64,000 nucleotides of DNA from Pseudoalteromonas carrageenovora IAM 12662 (GTDB taxonomy: Bacteria; Pseudomonadota; Gammaproteobacteria; Enterobacterales; Alteromonadaceae), in assembly GCF_900239935.1 (NCBI RefSeq), contig NZ_LT965928.1:2148507-2212506 (forward strand). The letters are read 5' to 3'. The first letter of the stretch is position 1; every line of letters begins with the position of its first letter. This document shows positions 1-9,600 of the stretch, piece by piece. The translations under genes and the position numbers were made by a program. The notes under the pieces are model-generated. The model saw nothing but the letters and a program-made list of their open reading frames with translations, was not told where the DNA came from and did not search any database.

Positions 1-67
1 GTCATCTTTGTTTTTCACGCCTCTGGTGTTAAAATACGAGAATATAACTCTTTTATTGAACCAACTG

Positions 68-280
68 ATGCCAATCTTATCAAAATACTCTAATGAAGAA
101 GTAGAACAAATCGTCGATCAGCTCATTGATGTGCTAACTAAACACAATGCGCCGGTTGATTTAAGTCTTATGTGTTTAGGAAATTCTATCACGCATATCT
201 TAAAAGAGCATGTACCAACAGGGAAAAGACAAGCCGTTACCGAGAACTTTGCAAAAGCACTCGCGCAGTCGGTTAAATAA
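68..280 (+). CDS. yejL: YejL family (DUF1414) small protein
   Basis: A 70-residue protein starting MPILSKYSNEEVEQI, which closely follows the pattern of E. coli YejL (short, acidic, with an LSLMCLGN core). The frame stays open upstream to position 8, but the ATG at 68 matches the family N-terminus, so it is preferred. The family has no settled function. It lies 5 bp before a yejM-type gene, the same order as in E. coli, which supports both calls and suggests a shared transcript. Confidence 0.85.
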   Translation: MPILSKYSNEEVEQIVDQLIDVLTKHNAPVDLSLMCLGNSITHILKEHVPTGKRQAVTENFAKALAQSVK

Positions 281-285
281 AATCT

Positions 286-1782
286 ATGAATTTATCGCAG
301 CACAATCAGTTTTCATCAAAAGCAAGTCAGTTATTAAGTTGGGGGCATTGGTTTACTTTTGCCAACATCGGCTTAGCGCTACTTATTAGCTTAAGCTACT
401 TATTTGCAGACTCGCCACCATCAAGCTTTATAGGCATTACATATATGCTAGTGACATGGCTAAGCCATACTAGCTTTATCGCCTTTTTAGCGTTTGTGCT
501 GACGGTATTTCCGCTTAGTTTAATATTCCCCTACCCTAAACATATACGCGGAATGGCAGCAGTTATAGCAACTGTTGGCGCATCGTTGCTTACTTTAGAT
601 GCCTATGTTTATGTTAATTTGGGCTATCATTTAAGTGGCTCCGCTTTACCCGAAATTATTTCTTTACTATGGCACCGCTTAACTAGCTCTCCAGCTTTAA
701 CTACCATTTTAGCCGGTGGCATTGTACTACTTATTTTAGGTTTTCAACTTGTAGTAAGTAATTATACGTGGCACCACCTAGCACGTTTAAAACAATATAA
801 ATTTGCGCGTTATGCCATATCTTCTTTAATCGTTTGTTTTGCACTTAGTCATAGTATTCATATTTGGGCTGATGCAAATTTAAAATTTGACGTTACAAAA
901 CAAGACAATGTGTTGCCTCTTTCTTATCCAACCACGGCTAAAAGTTTACTCGCTAAAAACGACTTACTCGATATAGAAAGCTATAAACAAGCACATAATG
1001 TTAAAATAAATAATCAAAATATTAGCTATCAAATGCCAGCCCCTCTGGAAAAATGCGAAGACTTTACGCAAGCCAATGTTGATATTTTTGTATTTGACAC
1101 TAAAAAAGAATTAGCTGCATTTGTTGCTAACAATAACAACTTGCATAAAACAGAGCAGTTTTTACAACCAACAAATCACGACGACACTTTATTTAGCTTA
1201 GTGTATGGTTTACCCGCTTTTTATAAAGCGGCAATACTCAATGAGCAAACATTACCAGCATGGCAAAGCCAGCGCCGCAGTGTACAAGTTGAGGGCGTTA
1301 AAGAACTCAATTTTATTAATGATCAAGCTCACAGCACAAGCGCAATACGAATTATAAAAAGTAGCGATGTTAGTACTATAAAAGATGCCAACACCCATGT
1401 TTTTGCATTTAGTCTTGCTAATGAAAAAGCAGAGGTAGTTACCACCTCAGCGTTATACAGCTCTGACAAGCGTATTTCTAAAGTTGATGGGCTTATTCAA
1501 CCCAGTGATTTAATTGCGACAAGTGTTGGTCAATATTTAAATTGTAAAGCAATCGCTAAACAAACAATGCTTGGCGTAAACCTATATAAGAAAAAAGACG
1601 ATATGGGCGTAAATTACTCACAAGGTGTAGTTATCGCGTATAAAAAAGATAGAATTACTTTAATAGATTCAGACGGTAACTTTAAAAATATATCCGCTGC
1701 TGAAGGCTTTTCTATTGAGCAAGGGCTAGATATCCCATTTTTAGTGCAAAGCATTAAAAAGCTTAAAACCTTTACTCAATAA
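286..1782 (+). CDS. yejM: YejM/PbgA/LapC-like inner membrane protein with reduced periplasmic domain
   Basis: 498 residues. The N-terminal half has about five membrane segments (roughly residues 20-40, 50-72, 82-108, 135-158, 172-190) and the family signatures SWGHWF and IHIWADANL followed by LPLSYPTTAK, as in E. coli YejM. YejM is an essential inner membrane protein that adjusts LPS synthesis through LapB and LpxC. The periplasmic part here is about 90 residues shorter than in E. coli (586 aa). The segment that in E. coli reads LLITVDGL is IFVFDTKKEL here, so the alkaline-phosphatase-like fold seems eroded, while the matching GLFYGI region (SLVYGLPAFYKAAIL) is kept. The E. coli protein is itself thought to be non-catalytic. 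It follows yejL by 5 bp. Confidence 0.8.
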   Translation: MNLSQHNQFSSKASQLLSWGHWFTFANIGLALLISLSYLFADSPPSSFIGITYMLVTWLSHTSFIAFLAFVLTVFPLSLIFPYPKHIRGMAAVIATVGASLLTLDAYVYVNLGYHLSGSALPEIISLLWHRLTSSPALTTILAGGIVLLILGFQLVVSNYTWHHLARLKQYKFARYAISSLIVCFALSHSIHIWADANLKFDVTKQDNVLPLSYPTTAKSLLAKNDLLDIESYKQAHNVKINNQNISYQMPAPLEKCEDFTQANVDIFVFDTKKELAAFVANNNNLHKTEQFLQPTNHDDTLFSLVYGLPAFYKAAILNEQTLPAWQSQRRSVQVEGVKELNFINDQAHSTSAIRIIKSSDVSTIKDANTHVFAFSLANEKAEVVTTSALYSSDKRISKVDGLIQPSDLIATSVGQYLNCKAIAKQTMLGVNLYKKKDDMGVNYSQGVVIAYKKDRITLIDSDGNFKNISAAEGFSIEQGLDIPFLVQSIKKLKTFTQ

Positions 1783-1801
1783 CTTTAGTGCGACTGCTCT
1801 T

Positions 1802-1836
1802 ACCTAGCTTGCTATAACAGTAAGCTAGGTTATAGT
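1802..1836 (+). terminator. Probable terminator after yejM
   Basis: A 9-bp perfect stem (ACCTAGCTT at 1802-1810 with AAGCTAGGT at 1822-1830) with an 11-base loop is followed by TATAGTTTT. The stem is good but the U-tract is imperfect. Confidence 0.5.
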
Positions 1837-1881
1837 TTTATATTATTTAATTAACGTATAAAACTATCAGGGATTATCGCA

Positions 1882-2349
1882 ATGCTTCGATTAATATATT
1901 GCTCTTTATTATTTACTAGCTTTTGCACCCTAGGCAATACAACCTACTATAAATGCGTAACCAAAAATGGAACTACGTTTTCTCAATTCCCCTGCGATGA
2001 TAAAGCCACTACCTACAAAGTAAGTACTACCGGTAATCAATACTCTGGACCCAAGGTTAATTATACTAAGCAATTAAATGAGCTAGAACGCGAGAGGCTC
2101 CTAACAGGTTTAGAAGCCGAGGTAAGAAGTAATAACCATAAATTAGCAATACTTGATAGAGAAAAGCAGCGTGCTGAGTATAAACAACAAGAACGACTTA
2201 ACCATATTTTAGCTGATGATGATAAAAAGCGAATTACTAAAGATATAACCAAAAAGCTAAAAGTGATCAATCAAAGCTATAAAAAAGACGTTGCAACGAT
2301 TACAAAACATATAAAAAAGCTCGAAAAAAAGATAGCTCAATACCAATAA
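1882..2349 (+). CDS. DUF4124 domain secreted protein with coiled coil
   Basis: 155 residues. A signal peptide of about 19 residues (MLRLIYCSLLFTSFCTLGN) is followed by a DUF4124-type motif, YYKCVTKNGTTFSQFPC, with two cysteines that could form a disulfide in the periplasm. Residues about 60-155 are highly charged and helical, consistent with coiled coil. DUF4124 proteins are widespread in Gammaproteobacteria and their role is unknown. It appears to be a single gene, with a probable terminator upstream and about 210 bp before aceK. Confidence 0.75.
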   Translation: MLRLIYCSLLFTSFCTLGNTTYYKCVTKNGTTFSQFPCDDKATTYKVSTTGNQYSGPKVNYTKQLNELERERLLTGLEAEVRSNNHKLAILDREKQRAEYKQQERLNHILADDDKKRITKDITKKLKVINQSYKKDVATITKHIKKLEKKIAQYQ

Positions 2350-2562
2350 AGCGCGTAAACCGTTTGGGGGAATTTTCTATCTCAAGCAGCTATTTTCAAT
2401 GCTGCCTAAAGAAGAAAAAGTTCAACACGTTCTGGTGTTTAATTTATTAAATACCATTTTACTAGAATGCCGCTTAGGTATAATTTATCTTGGTTTTAAA
2501 CTTAAAATAACATACCCTTAACACAATAGAGTATAAGCTCTACGATGTATTAAGGAGTTGTT

Positions 2563-4281
2563 ATGCAACCACGAGATATTGCTGAACTGATTTTAACGGG
2601 CTTTAAAAAGCATTATCAGCTATTTCAAAAAATAACAGCTAAAGCACCGATGGCTTTTGCTCAACAAGATTGGCAAGCAATTAACGATATCGGCCGTTTA
2701 CGTATAAGCTATTATGATGATCGTGTTAACGAAACCACACACACATTAAAACAGCAAAATCCAACCGAACAACTCGATGAAACACTTTGGCTAGAAGTAA
2801 AAAAAACATATCAGCAATTTTTATGTTTTCATCCACAGGCAGAATTAGCCGAAACATTTTATAACTCTGTATTTTGCAGGCTGTACCATAGGCGCTACTT
2901 TCATAATGACTTTATTTTTGTTGAGGCCTCATTAAAGGATGCGCCATCAGTGCCTGTTGAAGCCGAATATAGGACTTATTTCCCAGTTGTTGACGGTTTA
3001 AAACCAACAATAAAACACATTATTAATCACTTTGATTTTAAAGCTCCATTTGTAAATTTAGAGCGTGATATACGTTTGCTCGTAAAAGCATTTTATAAAC
3101 AAGCACCCGATACTCACCACCAACCTTGGCAAATGCGTTTTGATATATTACACACGCCTTTTTATCGTAATAAAGCGGCTTATATAGTTGGCCGTATGGT
3201 GTCACAAAGTGGTGTTCAGCCTTTTATTATTGCCGTATTACATGATGAAGATAACGGTCTTTATTTAGATGCACTTTTAACTAAATCATCTCAAATGCGA
3301 GTTGTTTTTGGCTTTGCCCGTGCTTATTTTATGGTAGAAACACATGCGCCTTCTGCATTGGTGCGATTTTTAAATCAGCTTATGCCTAATAAAACATTAG
3401 CCGAGCTTTACAACGCAATAGGCTTTCATAAACAAGGAAAAACTGAGTTTTATCGCGAATTTTTAAGTCACTTGTCACACTCAAATGACGAGTTTACTAT
3501 TGCGCCCGGTACACCCGGCATGGTGATGATGGTATTTACCCTCCCCTCCTTTGGTTATGTATTTAAAGTAATAAAAGATAAATTTGGCGAGAGTAAACCT
3601 TTTGGTCGTGATACTGTTCTAAAGCGTTATCAGCTCGTAAAGAGTCATGACCGTGTGGGCAGAATGGCCGACACAATAGAGTATTCTAACGTCGTATTTC
3701 CTTTAGCACGTTTTGATAGTAATTTACTTGCGCAGTTACACAAAACAATAGGCTCATCTATGGTCATCGAAGGCGATTGGTTGATCATCAAGCACCTTTA
3801 TATAGAAAGACGCATGACACCCCTTAATTTGTTTTTAGAAAGTGCCAGCGAAGAAAGTGCGGCCGATGCAATAGAAGAATACGGCCAAGCGTTAAAAGAA
3901 ATGATTGCCGTAAATATTTTTCCAGGTGATATGCTTTTAAAAAACTTTGGCGTTAGTAAGCACAAACGCATTATTTTTTATGATTACGATGAAGTTCAGT
4001 ACCTAACAGATATGAACTTTAGAGCCCTACCAAAGGCCAAGAGCTACGACGATTACTTAACCGATGAGCAAAGCTATTCTGTTGCTCCGCAAGATGTATT
4101 TCCTGAGCAACTTTGTACATTTGTAATGCCAAACCCTATGTATAAAAAGTTTTTACTCAGCACTCACCCAGAACTAATAGATGTTAGTTATTGGAAGCAA
4201 GCACAACAAAATATAAAAAATGGGCAGGTAAGTCATATTTACCCCTACCCGACAGCACAGCGCTTTATTCACCACTGGTAA
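2563..4281 (+). CDS. aceK: Isocitrate dehydrogenase kinase/phosphatase
   Basis: 572 residues, the usual AceK length. AceK phosphorylates and dephosphorylates isocitrate dehydrogenase in the cytoplasm, steering carbon between the TCA cycle and the glyoxylate shunt. The N-terminal half is the regulatory domain. The C-terminal kinase/phosphatase domain shows the AceK nucleotide loop from about residue 314 (APGTPGMVMMVFTLPSFGYV, then FKVIKDKFGESKPFGRD) and the YDYDEV segment. GGAG lies 7-8 bases before the ATG. aceA and aceB are not adjacent, unlike in E. coli, so control of aceK is separate here. A LysR gene follows after 19 bp. Confidence 0.97.
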   Translation: MQPRDIAELILTGFKKHYQLFQKITAKAPMAFAQQDWQAINDIGRLRISYYDDRVNETTHTLKQQNPTEQLDETLWLEVKKTYQQFLCFHPQAELAETFYNSVFCRLYHRRYFHNDFIFVEASLKDAPSVPVEAEYRTYFPVVDGLKPTIKHIINHFDFKAPFVNLERDIRLLVKAFYKQAPDTHHQPWQMRFDILHTPFYRNKAAYIVGRMVSQSGVQPFIIAVLHDEDNGLYLDALLTKSSQMRVVFGFARAYFMVETHAPSALVRFLNQLMPNKTLAELYNAIGFHKQGKTEFYREFLSHLSHSNDEFTIAPGTPGMVMMVFTLPSFGYVFKVIKDKFGESKPFGRDTVLKRYQLVKSHDRVGRMADTIEYSNVVFPLARFDSNLLAQLHKTIGSSMVIEGDWLIIKHLYIERRMTPLNLFLESASEESAADAIEEYGQALKEMIAVNIFPGDMLLKNFGVSKHKRIIFYDYDEVQYLTDMNFRALPKAKSYDDYLTDEQSYSVAPQDVFPEQLCTFVMPNPMYKKFLLSTHPELIDVSYWKQAQQNIKNGQVSHIYPYPTAQRFIHHW

Positions 4282-4300
4282 GCGCTAAAGGACACACACA

Positions 4301-5239
4301 ATGAATATAAGTAAAATAGATTTAAATTTACTGGTTTACCTCGACACATTACTACGAGAATGCAACGTAACGCGTGCTGCAAATCAGCTAAGCATAACGC
4401 AACCCGCAATGAGTAATGGGCTTAAACGTCTGCGTAACTTATTTAACGACCCCATTTTAGTACGTACCAGCGATGGTATGGTACCCACTGAACGCGCTAT
4501 TGAGCTTCAACCGGTTATTCGTGGCATATTAATGACCCTTGAAGAAACCCTCGCGCCTAATCGCGAGTTTGAAGCAATTCAAAGTAAGCGTGTATTTAGA
4601 ATAATGGCCAGCGACTATGCAGCAAGCACCCTAGCCCCTAAACTGTTAAGTAAATTACATGAAGAAGCACCCGATACAACATTAGATATACTTACACCCA
4701 GTGACGTAACATTTCATGATGTTGAAAACGGTAAAGTGGATATGGCTATTAACCGCTTTGAAAATTTACCTCAATCTTTTCACCATAAACGTATATGGAA
4801 AGACAGCTTTTGTTGCCTGGTAAAAGCAGATAACCCAATTATTGAACACTTTAGTCTCGACAGCTATTTAAAAGCTCGCCATATATGGGTAAGTAAAACA
4901 GGTTTTGGCGTAGGTGTCGGTATGGACCCCAAAGATGTGCAAAAACTTGGCTGGGTTGATGAAGCACTGGCTCACTTTGGAAAACATCGCAACATTGCTA
5001 CCTTTACACGTAATTACCATGTAGCTATTCACCTAGCGAAAGAGAAAAACTTAATTGCAACCTTACCTTCAAAAGCTGCCAATATTTATTTAGATGATCC
5101 GGGCCTTAAAATATTAGAGCCGCCGTTTCCTATTCCACCTTTTGAGCTGGATATGATCTGGAGCCCACTTTTACATCGTGACGCAAGCCATATTTGGCTA
5201 CGCCAAAAAGTAGCCGAAGTAGCTGAAGAACTTAAATAA
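4301..5239 (+). CDS. LysR-type transcriptional regulator
   Basis: 312 residues. An N-terminal winged helix-turn-helix (about residues 7-65) contains VTRAANQLSITQPAMSNGLK RLR, a strong LysR helix-turn-helix signature. A substrate-binding effector domain (about 95-305) follows. It sits 19 bp after aceK on the same strand and may be co-transcribed with it; no divergent target gene is present. The effector ligand and regulon cannot be read from the sequence. Confidence 0.9.
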   Translation: MNISKIDLNLLVYLDTLLRECNVTRAANQLSITQPAMSNGLKRLRNLFNDPILVRTSDGMVPTERAIELQPVIRGILMTLEETLAPNREFEAIQSKRVFRIMASDYAASTLAPKLLSKLHEEAPDTTLDILTPSDVTFHDVENGKVDMAINRFENLPQSFHHKRIWKDSFCCLVKADNPIIEHFSLDSYLKARHIWVSKTGFGVGVGMDPKDVQKLGWVDEALAHFGKHRNIATFTRNYHVAIHLAKEKNLIATLPSKAANIYLDDPGLKILEPPFPIPPFELDMIWSPLLHRDASHIWLRQKVAEVAEELK

Positions 5240-5265
5240 CCTTATTACACTATATGATGTAAAAA

Positions 5266-5300
5266 TTGCTAGGTTTAATATATCCGCACAAACCTAGCAA
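5266..5300. terminator. Hairpin after the LysR gene
   Basis: An 11-bp perfect stem (TTGCTAGGTTT with AAACCTAGCAA) has a 13-base loop. There is no U-tract on the plus strand, but five A residues precede it, giving a U-tract for minus-strand transcripts. It may be a weak or processed 3' end for the LysR gene. Confidence 0.35.
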
Positions 5301-5417
5301 ACTCAAAAATACATTTAAATCACTATTTATCAATAAGTTAAAATAAAAAACAAACATTGGAACGTGCTTTGCTTTTATTAAATCGAACTATACATTCATT
5401 TAATAAAAGAGGTCATT

Positions 5418-5861
5418 ATGAACACCCATCAAGGAACAGAAGTAAATCATATTACTGACATCATTCAAGTTATGAACAGCGGCATCGATTTTTATCAAAA
5501 AGCACAAGAGAAAGTTGAAGACCCTGCAATTGGTGCACTTTTTCAACGTATGATAGATGCCCGAAAAGTGAGTGTAGAACGCTTACAACCTTATGCTATT
5601 AACGAAAAAGGTGAACGAGAAGACGGCTCATCTTTTGCTGTTGAAGCGAGACGTGCTTACACAGCGCTGCTTACTACATTTAGCTCAAATAACGATAGCA
5701 CATACGTAAAAGAGCTTGAGGAAGTTGAGGATAAAACCCTTGAAGAAATTAAAGCCGCAATGGATAAGCCACAACCTGCTGACTGTGAAGCAGCTCTCGC
5801 TAAAACATTACTAACTATGCAAAGCTGTCATGCTGAAATGAGCCGCATGCAAAAGCACTAA
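5418..5861 (+). CDS. PA2169-type four-helix-bundle protein (DUF2383)
   Basis: 147 residues, all-helical in appearance, with an N-terminal VNHITDIIQVMNSGIDFYQKA pattern typical of DUF2383 ferritin-like bundles. The family is often stress-induced and its activity is not settled. AAAAGAGG lies just before the ATG. It appears monocistronic, with 178 bp upstream and a strong terminator downstream. No signal peptide is seen, so it is probably cytoplasmic. Confidence 0.8.
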   Translation: MNTHQGTEVNHITDIIQVMNSGIDFYQKAQEKVEDPAIGALFQRMIDARKVSVERLQPYAINEKGEREDGSSFAVEARRAYTALLTTFSSNNDSTYVKELEEVEDKTLEEIKAAMDKPQPADCEAALAKTLLTMQSCHAEMSRMQKH

Positions 5862-5880
5862 AAGTAATAGCTTATACTAC

Positions 5881-5906
5881 AACCCAGCTTTTTAGCTGGG
5901 TTTTTT
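5881..5906 (+). terminator. Rho-independent terminator after the DUF2383 gene
   Basis: The stem AACCCAGCT / AGCTGGGTT (9 bp) has a TTTT loop and is followed by a run of T residues. Confidence 0.9.
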
Positions 5907-6113
5907 ATTGCCGATACAGATATAAGTAATGGCGTGAGCAGAACATTAACCCTCGCTCGATTTCTACTTATTATGATCATATAGAAGCAACTATTAGCCC
6001 ACTCCCCCTAATAAACACGTATTACCAATACAAATTATTAACTTTAATAGAGCATTTATTTAACCACACACTATTTTTACTGTGCTAGCTTTAGTAATAG
6101 GTACCTAATTCCT

Positions 6114-6131
6114 TGCTGCGGCGCCGCAGCA
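6114..6131. promoter_or_regulatory. 18-bp GC-rich perfect palindrome upstream of exbD
   Basis: TGCTGCGGCGCCGCAGCA is a perfect inverted repeat in an otherwise AT-rich 293-bp gap (5862-6154), ending 23 bp before the exbD ATG. It could be an operator or a leader hairpin. A smaller palindrome, TAGGTACCTA, lies at 6098-6107. Apart from these and the terminator at 5881 the gap shows nothing. Confidence 0.4.
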
Positions 6132-6154
6132 TTTAATTAACGTTAAGGTCCAAC

Positions 6155-6544
6155 ATGAAAAATAAAACAGCTCAAAATAATGCTGATGTAGATATGACAC
6201 CAATGTTAGATATTGTATTCATTTTATTGATATTTTTTATTGTAACTACTTCATTTGTTAAACCTGTGGCTATTGAATTAAACCGCCCGCTCGACAGTCC
6301 TCAAATAGATAAACCAGTAAAAAATGCTTTATTCAAAATTGATGAAAGTAACGCAGTGTACTTTGCTGATAGATTGATTGACTTAGAGCAAGTGTCGACT
6401 AACTTAGCAATGTTTGCGGCTAAATATGAAATAAGTTCGGTGCTTATAACTGCTCACGAAAACAGTAAACATAATACATTAATGAGAGTAATGGATAATA
6501 TTAAAGAGTATGAAGATTACACTATTAGCTTAGTATCTAAATAA
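6155..6544 (+). CDS. exbD: ExbD/TolR-family biopolymer transport protein
   Basis: 129 residues. It has the ExbD signature DMTPMLDIVFILLIFFIVTT: a short cytoplasmic N-terminus, one membrane helix (about 17-36) with the conserved protonatable Asp at residue 19, and a periplasmic domain. ExbD works with ExbB and TonB to energise outer-membrane receptors by proton flow. No ExbB or TonB gene is adjacent, so it is an orphan subunit; partners must be elsewhere. It is convergent with the STN receptor gene, with a shared terminator between them. Confidence 0.85.
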   Translation: MKNKTAQNNADVDMTPMLDIVFILLIFFIVTTSFVKPVAIELNRPLDSPQIDKPVKNALFKIDESNAVYFADRLIDLEQVSTNLAMFAAKYEISSVLITAHENSKHNTLMRVMDNIKEYEDYTISLVSK

Positions 6545-6570
6545 CGTAGTTATACATTGATGGTAAACCA

Positions 6571-6593
6571 AAAAAAGGGCCTTGCGGCCCTTT
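6571..6593. terminator. Bidirectional terminator between exbD and the STN receptor
   Basis: The stem AAAGGGCC / GGCCCTTT has a TTGC loop. Read on the minus strand it is followed by seven T residues, so it mainly ends the receptor transcript. The plus-strand tail is weaker. Confidence 0.85.
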
Positions 6594-6623
6594 GAGTTAA
6601 ATAACGAAAGGGAGTGTTATTAA

Positions 6624-9600
6624 TTAAAAGCGGTATTCTGCGCCTACATAGTAGTACGCACCGTTAAAACCAAATGGCGCTGAGCGACGTGAGTATTCAA
6701 ATACACCTGAGCTGCTCACTATTGTGTTGCCGTTTGCATCTACAATAGTGCCTGAGCGAGAGTTACCAATTTCGTTTTTATCTGGGTATACGTCAAACAA
6801 GTTGTTTGCACCTATATTTACCGATAAATCTTCAGTAACAAAGTAATTAACTTTAACATCAGTTAATATTTCTGCGCTATAAGTTTGGCGACCACCGTCT
6901 TCTACTGTGTACTCACCAAAGCGATTGAGTGATAAGTTTACTGTCCAATCATCACGTTGATAAAGCGCACTTAAATTAATACGGCCTTCTGGTTGCCACT
7001 CTTCAATAATCGAAATTTCTTGATCAGAGAATACGTCTTCTACTGGCACTGTTTCAAGGCCTGAGCCAGATGGCGTAAATAACGATACAACATCAGTTTC
7101 AGTAAAGTTAGCAGCTAGCGTAAAATCAAGCGTGCCACCAAAACCTTCGGTGTTCCATGTTGCAACAAAATCGATACCCGATGTTTCTGTATCTGCCCCA
7201 TTTAAGAAAAATTGGCCCGCACCCGCACCTGAGCTAAGTAGTGCAGCGTCTAAGCTTGAAGAAAGCCCTTTGCCTAAACGGTTACTAATTACAATACGGT
7301 CATCAATATCAATTGAGTAGTAATCTACAGTCACATTAATATTATCAGTTACGTTATAAACAATACCTAAACTGCGGTTTTGCGATTTTTCTTCTTTTAG
7401 TTTTGGAATACCTAAACTTTGTGCAAGTGTAGAGTCATTTCTAAATGTACCTACTTCCTCAGCAACTAAAGAACCATCTTCTGCAACTACAAACTGTGTA
7501 CTGATATTATTAAAGTATAATTGCTGCATTGAAGGGGCTCTAAAACCGGAGCTTAATGCACCACGTAACGAAATATCGTCAGTAACAGCCCAATTACCTG
7601 CAAGTTTAAAGTTTACAGTGTCACCAAAGCCTTTGTAGTTATCGTAGCGAAGTGCACCCGATAAAATAACATCTTCGATTATGTAAGTTTCTGCATCTAG
7701 GTAAAACGAAATCACATCACGCGACTCATCAACTGACGATGCAGGAGAAGAACCACCAAATCCTTGGGTACCGCCAGATGCATCTTCAGAGCCCACACCA
7801 CCACTTAAGCCGCTGTAAATACTTACACCATTACTGGTGTCGTAATCGCGATACGCATATTCGCTGCCTTCTAAAATTCGATACTCATCAGTACGAATTT
7901 CAGCACCCATAGCGAGTGAGTAATCATCAAAGTTTTTAGTGAAATCAATATTGATTGTTTGTAGTGATAATTCCATGCCATAAGCGTACGCTTCGCGAGG
8001 AATAGTGGTACGGATATCTGCAGCGCTTAAGCCTTGGTCATAACGTAAAAAGTTAGCGTAAGAGGCGTTAATTGTGTCGCTTGTTGTGTAGTCAATGCTA
8101 TTTTCACCGTATGTGTACGATAAATCTAAACTAGCATCGTTATCAAATTCGGTTTTGTAACCAAAGTTGTATGACACATCATCAATCGTTGTATTAATTT
8201 TAGGTAAAAAGCCTAGCGGAATAGTTGCATCACCGTCTTGCAATACTGGGTTACCGCCAGCATTTGCATTATGACGGAAAAATGCAGCTGATTCGTTATC
8301 ACGAGTTGAGTATGTGATAAAACCATAAAGCTCGCCATCACCTAATTCATAACCCGTATTAACGGTTAAGCCAAATTGCTGAGAGTCGGCATCACCAATT
8401 CTAAACGTGTCTCTATCAACCGTTAGTTCGCGCGGATCACCGGCAAGTAAAGTGCCATCACTTAACTCAGTACATCCGTAAAACTGACATGAGCCATGCA
8501 AACCTGCACGGTTTGTTGGCGAACGGTCGCGATAATTAATTGTTGTGTTTAAATAACCATCATCGCCTAATGCAAAGCCTTTGTTGAAATCAATATTAAT
8601 TGTTTCGCCATCACCCTCTGAATATTCACCATAATTAATCGCTGCTTTACCGCCTTCGCTCGCATCTTTAAGTACAATATTAATAACACCCGCAATAGCA
8701 TCAGAGCCATATTGTGCTGCAGCGCCATCACGAAGTACTTCAATACGTTTAATAGCCGATGCTGGAATAGCGTTCATATCAGTACCCGCAGTACCACGCC
8801 CTACCGATGTATTAATATGAATGATACTTGCTTGATGGCGACGTTTACCGTTGATCAATACGAGAGTTTGATCAGGACCTAAACCACGTAATGTTGCAGG
8901 TCTTAATGCATCGGTACCGTCACTGATTGACGAACTTGAAAAGTTAAATGAAGGTGCAATAGATTGCAGCATACGGCCAACTTCTGTTTGACCTGTATTT
9001 TCAAGTGCTTCGGCACTTAAAATATCTACTGGAACAGGTAAATCCTCTACTGAACGGCCCGCTACGCGGCTACCAACAATAGCAATTTTTTCGATCTTTT
9101 CTTGAGCAACTTCTTCTGCTGCATTTACACCTTGCGAATTTGCTGCAAGTAAAGCTGGTAATACTGCTGCACTGACCGCTGAAAGCTTCATCATGTTGTT
9201 ATCATTCCTGTTGATTTGTTTGAGTTTTATACTCAGTAAACCATTTTGATCAACAACCGCATCGAGCTCTGTCCCACCTAGTAATGCTTCGAGTGCATCT
9301 AGCTGAGTGTAAAATCCATAAACCGAATTTGCATTATGTTGCTTCGCCAACTCAAAAGAGAAAACCACGGTTTGCTCTGTTTGTTTTGCGTATTCAATTA
9401 AGGCTTTGTCTGCTCGCTGCGCTTTTATATCAAATTGCACCATTTGCCCAGTAGTTTGAGTTGCAGCTTGTACACTTAAGCTAAAAATAGCCGGTGCAAG
9501 TACACTAAAGCCACTCAATAGATGCGTTTGGTTACTGCGCAATTTATATAAACAGCTGACAAACAAAAATCCTCTATTACTTTGCTTCTTTTTTTTAATC

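Noticed and set aside
2399..2521. 40-codon open frame between the DUF4124 gene and aceK
   Set aside because: No ribosome site before its ATG, no recognisable family and an AT-rich leucine/isoleucine composition; the frame is also open before the ATG, so it looks like chance.
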